This document shows positions 1-5,838 of a stretch of 14,923 bases of DNA, piece by piece. Each line of letters starts with the position of its first letter. Positions within the stretch are counted from its first letter, which is position 1. Origin of the DNA: Crocinitomicaceae bacterium (GTDB lineage Bacteria; Bacteroidota; Bacteroidia; Flavobacteriales_D; Sanyastnellaceae). The position numbers and the translations under genes were made by a program. The stretch covers positions 1 through 14,923 of the forward strand of contig JADLBA010000261.1 of the NCBI GenBank assembly GCA_020848015.1. Direction: 5' to 3'. Below the pieces are notes generated by a model. That model had not been told where the DNA came from. It saw nothing but the letters and a program-made list of their open reading frames with translations, and ran no database searches.

Positions 1-602
1 CTGTGCCTGCCTCTTTCGACTACAATGGAAAAAATTACACGCCGGCATCTTTCAGGGATGCGCTGAATATTAAAGCAGACGAATACGTGAGCCTCACCTC
101 GTTTTCTCATCATCCTTTCTATTCGTCATTTGTGCTTGAGGTACCTGACAACTGGGCTAAGGGGAGTTTTTACAACTTACCGTTAGATGAGATGATGCAG
201 GTAATGGACAACGCTATCGCCAATGGATACACCATTGCTTGGGATGCAGATGCTAGTGAAAAAGGATTTTCATTCAATCGTGGGCTTGCTCTGGTCCCCG
301 CTGATTCAGTGAAGCGCGATGCTTTTTTTAATGTCGTTACCGAAAAAGAAATTACACAGGAAAATCGTCAGGAAGCGTATGAAACTTATGAAACCACAGA
401 TGACCACCTGATGCACATCACCGGAAATGCAAAAGATCAGGATGGAAATATCTATTATATTACAAAGAATTCATGGGGTTTTAATAACCCATATAAGGGT
501 TACCAGTACGTTTCGCGGGCGTATGTTGAATACAAAACAATATCCATAGTGGTTCACCGTGACGCTATACCGGCTTCTATCAGAACCAAACTGGGAATTT
601 GA
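1..602 (+). CDS. pepC: Aminopeptidase C / bleomycin hydrolase family cysteine peptidase (C-terminal part, 5' end outside window)
   Basis: This is the C-terminal ~200 residues of a peptidase family C1B protein; the reading frame is open through the left edge, so the real start and the catalytic cysteine lie upstream. Two of the three papain-type catalytic residues are visible. The histidine is in the DDHLMHITG block (His codon at 414-416). The asparagine is in KNSWG (Asn codon at 468-470), with the usual spacing and the typical 'KDQDGNIYY' linker between them. The family removes N-terminal residues from peptides and usually forms a cytoplasmic hexamer; a secreted version cannot be excluded because the N-terminus is missing. 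The end lies 54 bp before mtgA in the same direction, so the two could share a transcript. Confidence 0.85.
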   Translation, partial: VPASFDYNGKNYTPASFRDALNIKADEYVSLTSFSHHPFYSSFVLEVPDNWAKGSFYNLPLDEMMQVMDNAIANGYTIAWDADASEKGFSFNRGLALVPADSVKRDAFFNVVTEKEITQENRQEAYETYETTDDHLMHITGNAKDQDGNIYYITKNSWGFNNPYKGYQYVSRAYVEYKTISIVVHRDAIPASIRTKLGI

Positions 603-656
603 TTTTTGTTTTTATTTCCCGACCTTTTCCTGGTAGGCCACACAGAGCGAACTGAA

Positions 657-1568
657 ATGGCAAAGAAAGTTACACCTCAAAAAAGTATTTGGCAGCGTAT
701 CTGGTCGTTTTGTTGGAAGTCTGCGATAGGGTTTTTTATTGTAACTGTTGTCTGGGTTATCTTGTACCGTTGGGTAAATCCTCCCGTTACCTTTCTGCAA
801 TTGAAAGAAAGGATAAATTGTTCTGAAGGAATGGAATTTCACAAGACTTGGGCTGATGCTGATGAGATATCGCTGTATATGAAGTTGGCGGTAGTAGCCA
901 GCGAGGATAATAATTTTATGAAGCACTACGGACTTGACTGGGGAGCCATAAAAAAAGCAAGAGCCTACAACGAAACCCATAAAAAGACAAGAGGAGCGAG
1001 CACCATCTCACAACAGGTAGCAAAGAATGTTTTTTTGTGGCCATCCCGGTCATGGATTAGAAAGGGTTTTGAGGTTTATTTTACCTATCTCATTGAATTC
1101 TTCTGGTCAAAGGAACGTATCTTGGAGGTTTACCTGAATGTGATCGAAACGGGGCCTTGCAAGTTTGGAGTGGAGGCTGCCGCGCACGATTACTTTCATA
1201 CTTCGGCGGCAAAACTCACCCGCGATCAGGCCGCACTGATTGCTGCCTGCCTCCCTAATCCCAAAAAGATGAATCCTAGTAAACCCGGTTCCTACATGAT
1301 GAAAAGACAGAGCCAGATCGCGAGACTGACAAGGCTCATCGGAGACAATTATTTTGAAAGATATTCTGAAAAGACTGACAAGATGAAACGGATAAAAGAG
1401 GAAATGGAGGTGCAGAAAAAAATAGAAGAATTGCCTCCCGGAGAACTGCCAGGAATAATAGAAGAAGAAATAGAGACCGTCAGTAAGGATCAGTCACTGG
1501 AAGAAACTCAGGAAACTGTGCCTAGTGCTGCTATTGACAGCACCGGAGATTCTGCACAGGGAGAATAA
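657..1568 (+). CDS. mtgA: Monofunctional biosynthetic peptidoglycan transglycosylase
   Basis: GT51 glycosyltransferase that polymerises lipid II into glycan strands at the outer face of the inner membrane. The ATG at 657 gives 303 residues; a TTG at 606 would add 17 residues that do not look like the family start. There is one N-terminal membrane anchor (about residues 21-39). The GT51 motifs follow in order: VVASEDNNF with catalytic Glu83, GASTISQQVAKN (113-124), and RILEVYLNVIETG (154-166) with the second conserved Glu157. No transpeptidase domain follows. Stand-alone MtgA proteins are usually about 230-240 residues. Here a charged, Glu-rich tail of about 65 residues (from ~236) is added, probably disordered and periplasmic. 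The gene ends directly against the stop codon of the convergent gene downstream. Confidence 0.93.
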   Translation: MAKKVTPQKSIWQRIWSFCWKSAIGFFIVTVVWVILYRWVNPPVTFLQLKERINCSEGMEFHKTWADADEISLYMKLAVVASEDNNFMKHYGLDWGAIKKARAYNETHKKTRGASTISQQVAKNVFLWPSRSWIRKGFEVYFTYLIEFFWSKERILEVYLNVIETGPCKFGVEAAAHDYFHTSAAKLTRDQAALIAACLPNPKKMNPSKPGSYMMKRQSQIARLTRLIGDNYFERYSEKTDKMKRIKEEMEVQKKIEELPPGELPGIIEEEIETVSKDQSLEETQETVPSAAIDSTGDSAQGE

Positions 1569-2129
1569 TCAGTTGAATCCAAAAAGGAGTCCACCTCTGA
1601 TCAGCGGATTCTGATAGGGCGACCAGGGGTCTCCAATCAAATCATAGAGTATCTGTATGCCAATTCCTAACCCATTGTTTCCCCCGGAGTAGTAACCGAC
1701 CCCCACCAGCAACACATTTACATTGCGACGGTGCAGCCCAATCGGTATATCATACACTTTACGGTTGAGTACCTCGTAGGTAGCAGTGGTAAAAAGTCCC
1801 CCAACAATCGTATATCTTGTCCAGAGGCTTCCCCCATAAATGGTTTCTCCTATATAGCCAGGAGCCGAATAATACATATAGTTAACCCCAACTCCATTGA
1901 TCCACTTGTCTGTTACTGCGTAACCCACCTGCGGGGCGATTTGCAAAAAAGTGTATGTTCCAAAACTACCTCCGAGGTTCCCGCCTAAGACCAATCTATC
2001 TCTGAAGCGCGGTTTGGTCTTTGGCTGCGCATTCTGCTTGTCGGGTATATAATCCTCATCTGTTTTCTGTGCAACCATAGCCGTGATGCTAATAAAACAG
2101 AACAGAATGAACAGGAGCAGATGTTTCAT
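1569..2129 (-). CDS. Small outer-membrane beta-barrel protein, function unknown
   Basis: Predicted 186-residue secreted protein. The start chosen (ATG, 2129-2127) gives a clear signal peptide, MKHLLLFILF followed by a hydrophobic run ending in MVAQ. Upstream in-frame codons would add 78 residues without character and would run through a terminator hairpin. After a polar stretch (about residues 22-40) the rest alternates glycine and aromatic residues in strand-like blocks (LGGNLGGSFGTYTF, GVGVNYMYYSAPGY, GGLLFGFN) and ends in Phe-Asn, consistent with a small 8- to 10-strand barrel. I do not recognise a specific family beyond Bacteroidota barrel proteins. Its stop codon touches that of mtgA. 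A promoter candidate lies about 40 bp upstream. Confidence 0.75.
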   Translation of the reverse strand: MKHLLLFILFCFISITAMVAQKTDEDYIPDKQNAQPKTKPRFRDRLVLGGNLGGSFGTYTFLQIAPQVGYAVTDKWINGVGVNYMYYSAPGYIGETIYGGSLWTRYTIVGGLFTTATYEVLNRKVYDIPIGLHRRNVNVLLVGVGYYSGGNNGLGIGIQILYDLIGDPWSPYQNPLIRGGLLFGFN

Positions 2130-2167
2130 AGTGTGGTTGCAAAACATAAGAGGAAACTGCAGCAGAT

Positions 2168-2175
2168 CAAAAGTA
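2168..2175 (-). promoter_or_regulatory. Promoter -7 element for the small barrel-protein gene
   Basis: On the minus strand this reads TACTTTTG, a perfect match to the Bacteroidota TAnnTTTG motif. A partial -33 element (ATTC instead of TTTG) lies 19 bp upstream. A start near 2162 would leave a leader of about 33 nt before the ATG at 2129. It lies downstream of the terminator at 2231-2259, so the barrel gene probably has its own promoter. Confidence 0.5.
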
Positions 2176-2230
2176 AAACATTTCTGATGGTTGTGAATAG
2201 CTGCATTGCAACGATTGAAGATTTCAAATG

Positions 2231-2259
2231 AAAAAAGGCTGCGTTTAACGCAGCCTTTT
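2231..2259 (-). terminator. Rho-independent terminator of the candidate small RNA
   Basis: A perfect GC-rich stem (2237-2243 with 2249-2255, GGCTGCG/CGCAGCC) encloses a 5-nt loop and is extended by four A-T pairs. In minus-strand reading it is followed by six U (2236-2231). In plus-strand reading only four U follow, all within the stem, so it works best for minus-strand transcripts. It lies about 100 bp upstream of the barrel-protein start codon and cannot be that gene's own terminator. Confidence 0.75.
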
Positions 2260-2342
2260 GGTTTCAATAATTTTTCTTGCAGGCGAGACTCTTGCAGTAA
2301 TCTCACGAACCAAAGTCTATCACACAATTCATGTTGACCTTG
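2231..2342 (-). ncRNA. Candidate small RNA (~110 nt) with own promoter and terminator
   Basis: On the minus strand a TATATTTG box at 2355-2348 predicts a start near 2342, and a strong intrinsic terminator ends at 2231. In between, a GTGAGATT/AGTCTCGC stem (2306-2299 with 2290-2283, 8 bp including two G-U pairs) closes an 8-nt loop, ACTGCAAG. The heptamer CTGCAAG in that loop (2297-2291) is repeated exactly 15 nt later (2282-2276) in apparently unpaired sequence. A 9-codon ORF (ATG at 2332, stop at 2305-2303, MNCVIDFGS) lies in the 5' part, so a leader-peptide reading is possible. It resembles none of the conserved RNAs I know (6S, SRP RNA, tmRNA, RNase P). No conservation data are available to me. 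Confidence 0.45.
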
Positions 2343-2347
2343 CGCCA

Positions 2348-2355
2348 CAAATATA
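2348..2355 (-). promoter_or_regulatory. Promoter -7 element for the candidate small RNA
   Basis: Minus-strand TATATTTG matches TAnnTTTG perfectly. The nearest TTTG upstream is only 13 bp away, shorter than the usual ~19 bp, so the -33 element is uncertain. The call rests mainly on the match plus the terminator about 110 nt downstream. Confidence 0.4.
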
Positions 2356-2379
2356 TGCACCAATGAACCAAAATGATAG

Positions 2380-2590
2380 AACGAGAATAAAATTATGAAC
2401 AGAGGAAAGGAAAACTTTTCTGTGAAATATATTTTTGAAATTGCGGCCTCGCGCTGCTAAAATAGAGATACTAGCAACTCTCTCTTAGATTGCGGGACAG
2501 AAGTTGTTCATTTTTTGAGGTTATTTTCTGTATCTTCAATCAGCCGATTTTAACACGATGGTATTTTTGTATCAGGCTATTTTTATAGCT
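2380..2590. other. AT-rich intergenic stretch without a convincing gene
   Basis: This part of the 583-bp gap between the divergent genes has no plausible ORF. It contains a TATTTTTG box at 2430-2437 and another at 2562-2569, both plus strand, neither with a matching -33 element. It also has a direct repeat of ATTGCGG (2440-2446 and 2489-2495) and a few 3-4 bp stems. I see nothing I would call a gene. Confidence 0.3.
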
Positions 2591-2593
2591 TCA

Positions 2594-2623
2594 TTTGTTA
2601 ATCGCATTGACGTAGTAATTTTG
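2594..2623 (+). promoter_or_regulatory. Promoter of the histidine-kinase-like gene
   Basis: TTTG (2594-2597), 18 bp, then TAATTTTG (2616-2623): both Bacteroidota promoter elements match perfectly at near-canonical spacing, the best promoter in the window. Transcription would start near 2629, giving a leader of about 84 nt. The leader holds a small hairpin, TGCTG/CAGCA (2636-2640 with 2647-2651). Confidence 0.65.
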
Positions 2624-2712
2624 CATTTGCTATTCTGCTGTGTTAGCAGCAAAGCTGATGACATTCAAAATTTCCATCATTGAATAGTTACTAAATCTCA
2701 TAAATCTGATCA

Positions 2713-4113
2713 ATGTTTGTCCGTTCAAACCACTTTTTATTTCGTGTTTTTATTTTATTCTTAGTGTGTATTCAGTCGTTTTTTTCCTACGGGCAGAGAC
2801 AAGAGGGAGTGGAGCTAATCGTTGGGAATGTATCAGATAGTACAATATTTTCCTCGGGGGCATTTTCGCAATTGAAGGATAGAACTGAAAATGCCATAGC
2901 TGTTGGAGATTGCAAGTTAGCCGTTGCCTTGAGTGATTCTATCCGGTCTTTTGCTTCTGCTTCCGGCGACTTTGAAAGCATCTTTTATTCCTATATGCTT
3001 TCAGGAAATGCGCTGGAGTGCAGTAAAATGTGGAAATCTGCCGCTATTTTTTTTCACACTGCATTTGATGCAGCATCCTCTCAAAATTCGCCTGCTTACC
3101 TGGAAAAAGCTCTTCAGGCACTGAGCAACAATGCAGAGTTAGCTGGAAACTATGAGTCTGCCCTGGTGTTTACAAAACAGCAGATCGGATTATCGGATTC
3201 ATTGGCTGAAATACAAAAGAATCATGAAATTTTTTTACTTCAGCAGGAAGTAAAAAAGGAACAAGATATAAGAAAGGCTGGAGAAATGAAGATAGATCAA
3301 ATGTATATGGAGTCCGAAAAGTATTCTGATTACCTTCTATATGCTGCGATTGCCGGAGGGCTTTTTCTTGTTGGAGTACTTGTATTTACCATTTTCTATA
3401 TCAATATCAATAAAAGACTTCAATCTGATTTGAAAAATGCGTTACTAAATGAGAAATTAGGAGGCTCTGCATTGGAACAAGAATATGTAAAGAAAAAATG
3501 GCAGACAGAAAAACTCCGTTACCTTATATCTTATGAACAGCAGGAATCATCTGCGGCACTTGATCAAATGTTGGGTAATTATTTAGAAGTAGTGAACTCT
3601 GCCCGTCATCATCTTGATGAGTTGGGCAAGGTATCAGGGAATAACCATGGAGCGGGTGAATATCTAAAATTAAGAAACCTTCTTACCAAAGCCGGAATGG
3701 AATTAAAGAACCATAGTGTGCTGATGGTTGGAAAGCCATCTCTGGAAATAAGACTCAAAGGAATAACCGAAGCACTATCTTCGGCAAAGTTGAAAATTGA
3801 ATTCAAATCCTCCGGTAAATCCTTTGCGCTGGAAAACGATTTGGAAAATGCTGTATTCCGGATTGCCGATGAGTTGTTGAGTAACAGTGTACAATATTCA
3901 GGGGCTACTGCTGCGGGTGTTTCACTAATCTATTCAGAAAATGATCTATCCATGTCAGTTTGGGATAATGGAAGCGGTTTTGATCTCGATAGTTTATCAG
4001 GAAAGGGGAAAGGGCTTCCATTAGTTGCCGGTCTGGTTGCTTATCTCAACGCAGAACTTGATATAAAAGCTAATGAGGGTACCCTGTATGTGATAAATAT
4101 TCCGAGAAGGTAA
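2713..4113 (+). CDS. Membrane sensor histidine-kinase-like protein, TPR-type, lacking an obvious phosphoacceptor His
   Basis: 466-residue predicted inner-membrane signalling protein. Order: signal peptide (1-27, ending SYGQ), a helical TPR-like periplasmic region (~50-165), a short coiled coil (~165-205), one membrane helix (~207-230), a cytoplasmic linker helix, a degenerate dimerisation region (~260-300) and a HATPase_c domain (~370-466). The ATPase motifs are readable: N-box DELLSNSVQYS (386-396), G1 DNGSGFD (418-424), G2 GKGKGLPLV (430-438) and a final EGTLYVINIP strand. This is the Bacteroidota NarL-type kinase layout. Where relatives have the DLHD motif, the best alignment reads ESSA (278-281), so the phosphorylated His appears replaced by Ser280. 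No response regulator is adjacent. It may be an ATP-binding pseudokinase or use another His (299/300). The ligand is unknown. Confidence 0.75.
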   Translation: MFVRSNHFLFRVFILFLVCIQSFFSYGQRQEGVELIVGNVSDSTIFSSGAFSQLKDRTENAIAVGDCKLAVALSDSIRSFASASGDFESIFYSYMLSGNALECSKMWKSAAIFFHTAFDAASSQNSPAYLEKALQALSNNAELAGNYESALVFTKQQIGLSDSLAEIQKNHEIFLLQQEVKKEQDIRKAGEMKIDQMYMESEKYSDYLLYAAIAGGLFLVGVLVFTIFYININKRLQSDLKNALLNEKLGGSALEQEYVKKKWQTEKLRYLISYEQQESSAALDQMLGNYLEVVNSARHHLDELGKVSGNNHGAGEYLKLRNLLTKAGMELKNHSVLMVGKPSLEIRLKGITEALSSAKLKIEFKSSGKSFALENDLENAVFRIADELLSNSVQYSGATAAGVSLIYSENDLSMSVWDNGSGFDLDSLSGKGKGLPLVAGLVAYLNAELDIKANEGTLYVINIPRR

Positions 4114-4257
4114 AACCGGAAAAAATAAGTTGAACCAAGCCTCTGGCGGAAGCCTCTTCTTTTATACCTGTAATAGGGCTTTCTCACATCAGGCACCGGT
4201 CGTCAAATGCGGAAAACAATGCAAGTACATGATAGAATCCATTGTGTTTTAGGAAAG

Positions 4258-4283
4258 GAATTCTAAAAAAAAATAAAGAATTC
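4258..4283. repeat. Inverted repeat upstream of thyA
   Basis: GAATTCT (4258-4264) and AGAATTC (4277-4283) form a perfect 7-bp inverted repeat around a 12-nt A-rich loop, about 75 bp before thyA. It is too AT-rich with too long a loop for a confident terminator, and its role is unknown. The rest of the 244-bp gap (4114-4357) also has a direct repeat of AAGCCTCT (4137-4144 and 4150-4157). Confidence 0.35.
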
Positions 4284-4344
4284 ACAGTCAAAATTGTTCG
4301 GAAGTATCTTTCAGATAAATAGATAGAGAGTAGTCTTCTGAATG

Positions 4345-4352
4345 TAGTTTTG
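4345..4352 (+). promoter_or_regulatory. thyA promoter -7 element, possibly leaderless transcript
   Basis: TAGTTTTG is a perfect TAnnTTTG match ending 5 bp before the thyA ATG at 4358. Transcription would begin at or next to the start codon. No clear TTTG lies at -33. Confidence 0.5.
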
Positions 4353-4357
4353 TTGCT

Positions 4358-5152
4358 ATGAAACAATACCATGATCTCCTGCGTGATCTAATGGAACAAG
4401 GGGTACAGAAAAACGACCGCACCGGCACCGGTACTGGTAGTTTGTTTGGTTACCAGATGAGATTTGATCTCAGCGAAGGTTTCCCTCTTCTGACCACAAA
4501 AAGACTCCACCTCAAAAGTATCATTTATGAATTGCTGTGGTTTCTAAAAGGAGACACCAATATCCGTTATCTGAATGAAAATGGGGTATCAATATGGAAT
4601 GAGTGGGCTAATGACGAGGGTGAACTGGGGCCGGTATATGGTTTTCAGTGGCGCTCCTGGCCTAACCCCGATGGTAGTTATACGGATCAGATATTTCAAT
4701 TGATCGAGGGAATAAAAAAGAATCCTGATTCAAGGAGACATATTGTGTCCGCATGGAACCCTTCATTAGTTGATCAGATGGCTCTCCCGCCTTGTCATTG
4801 TCTGTTTCAGTTTTATGTGGCTAAAGGGAAACTCAGTTGCCAACTTTATCAACGCAGTGCTGATACTTTTTTGGGGGTGCCCTTCAATATTGCCTCATAT
4901 TCCCTGCTTACACTGATGGTAGCACAGGTTTGTGACCTTAAGCCTGGCGATTTTATTTGGACGGGTGGAGATGTACACCTATACAACAATCACATAGAGC
5001 AGGTCAATATTCAACTCGCTCGCTCACCGCGACCACTGCCCGAGGTTGTGCTCAATCCATTAATCAAAGATATTTTTGCCTTCAGGTTTGAGGATTTCGA
5101 ACTGAAAGACTACAATCCCTATCCTCACATCAAGGCTGATGTCGCCGTATGA
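4358..5152 (+). CDS. thyA: Thymidylate synthase
   Basis: Converts dUMP to dTMP with methylene-tetrahydrofolate as methyl donor and reductant; cytoplasmic homodimer. The 264 residues equal the length of the E. coli enzyme, and key positions fall at the same numbers. These are Arg21 (NDRTGTGT), Trp80, Tyr94 (GPVYGFQWR), the nucleophile Cys146 in LPPCH, the RSADTFLGVPFNIASY block (166-181) with Asp169 and Asn177, and His207/Tyr209 in DVHLYNNH. Nothing is missing. It is followed after 34 bp by dihydrofolate reductase, which regenerates tetrahydrofolate from the dihydrofolate this reaction produces; the pair is a classic operon. Confidence 0.98.
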   Translation: MKQYHDLLRDLMEQGVQKNDRTGTGTGSLFGYQMRFDLSEGFPLLTTKRLHLKSIIYELLWFLKGDTNIRYLNENGVSIWNEWANDEGELGPVYGFQWRSWPNPDGSYTDQIFQLIEGIKKNPDSRRHIVSAWNPSLVDQMALPPCHCLFQFYVAKGKLSCQLYQRSADTFLGVPFNIASYSLLTLMVAQVCDLKPGDFIWTGGDVHLYNNHIEQVNIQLARSPRPLPEVVLNPLIKDIFAFRFEDFELKDYNPYPHIKADVAV

Positions 5153-5186
5153 TTTATAAAGAAAATAGTTCAATCACCATGCGGCC

Positions 5187-5708
5187 ATGTATGAAATAAA
5201 AGTATCCGTCATTGTGGCTATGGGCCGCAACCGCGAAATAGGAAAAGACAATAACCTGCTGTGGCACCTGCCGGATGATATGCTTTTTTTTAAAAATACT
5301 ACCCTTCATCACCCTGTACTCATGGGTAGAAAGAACTATGAGAGTATTCCTTTAAAATTTCGCCCGTTGGCCAACCGGACAAACATTGTCATTTCGAAGA
5401 ATAGTTCGTTTGCTGCCCCCGGATGTTTTGTGGTGAAAGACATTGATGCCGCGATTGAAATGGTAAAGTACAATGGAGAACCTGAAGCATTTGTAATTGG
5501 AGGGGGGCAGGTTTATGATCAGGTTATGGCCAGAAAGCTTGCATCCACTCTTTACATTACTCTTGTGGATGCCGAATTTCCTGATGCGGATACATGGTTT
5601 CCCCTATTTGATAATGCTGAATGGAAAAAAACCTTACTGATAGAGCATTCCTCCGATATTTCGCATCACTACCCATTCTCCATTTATCGCTATGATAAAA
5701 GGAAGTAG
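5187..5708 (+). CDS. folA: Dihydrofolate reductase
   Basis: Reduces dihydrofolate to tetrahydrofolate with NADPH, directly recycling the product of ThyA. The protein has 173 residues. Motifs: VIVAMGRNREIGKDNNLLWHLPDD (8-31) with Trp26 and the catalytic acid Asp31, VLMGRKNYESIP (44-55) in the NADPH site, NIVISKN (66-72), and FVIGGGQVYDQ (102-112), the glycine-rich cofactor loop. ATG 5187 is chosen because nearby ATGs at 5179 and 5191 are in other frames. Chromosomal context and normal length argue for the housekeeping enzyme and against a mobile trimethoprim-resistance dfr gene. Confidence 0.96.
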   Translation: MYEIKVSVIVAMGRNREIGKDNNLLWHLPDDMLFFKNTTLHHPVLMGRKNYESIPLKFRPLANRTNIVISKNSSFAAPGCFVVKDIDAAIEMVKYNGEPEAFVIGGGQVYDQVMARKLASTLYITLVDAEFPDADTWFPLFDNAEWKKTLLIEHSSDISHHYPFSIYRYDKRK

Positions 5709-5759
5709 AGAGAATGATAATATAATTTTTTTTTAGTATAAGAAAAGATGATTCCTGTC

Positions 5760-5797
5760 AGCCGGCCCCATGACATTCACATGACATATTGAGCCGG
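5760..5797. repeat. Nested direct repeats upstream of the hem operon (possible operator)
   Basis: CATGACAT occurs twice in tandem with an 11-bp period (5769-5776 and 5780-5787), about one helical turn. The pair is flanked by two copies of AGCCGG in direct orientation (5760-5765 and 5792-5797). The block ends 10 bp before the hemA -7 element, where an activator or repressor could act. The binding protein is unknown. Confidence 0.4.
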
Positions 5798-5806
5798 TTA
5801 GGATCA

Positions 5807-5814
5807 GACCTTTG
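5807..5814 (+). promoter_or_regulatory. Putative -7 element of the hem operon
   Basis: GACCTTTG followed by CAC, one mismatch from TAnnTTTG; the same GACCTTTGCAC string precedes the Fur-like gene at 13315. A TTG lies 15 bp upstream, a short spacing. Transcription from here would start near 5820. That rules out the TTG at 5812 as the hemA start and favours GTG 5839. Confidence 0.45.
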
Positions 5815-5838
5815 CACTTATTTCTTAGAAAACCAAGT

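Noticed and set aside
606..656. TTG start adding 17 residues to MtgA
   Set aside because: ATG 657 gives a normal basic N-terminus before the membrane anchor; the added residues are unlike the family.
1731..1988. 85-codon plus-strand frame opposite the barrel-protein gene
   Set aside because: No signal peptide or motif, and the minus-strand frame has a signal peptide and strand pattern.
2130..2363. 78-residue N-terminal extension of the barrel-protein frame on the minus strand
   Set aside because: It would run through the terminator hairpin and the candidate sRNA, has no family character, and would place a clean signal peptide in the middle of the protein.
4137..4157. AAGCCTCT direct repeat after the kinase-like gene as a terminator
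   Set aside because: The copies are in direct orientation and do not form a stable stem; the following T-run alone is not enough.
5187..5708. folA as a mobile trimethoprim-resistance dfr cassette
   Set aside because: It sits in an operon with thyA, with no integrase, attC-like site or insertion sequence nearby.
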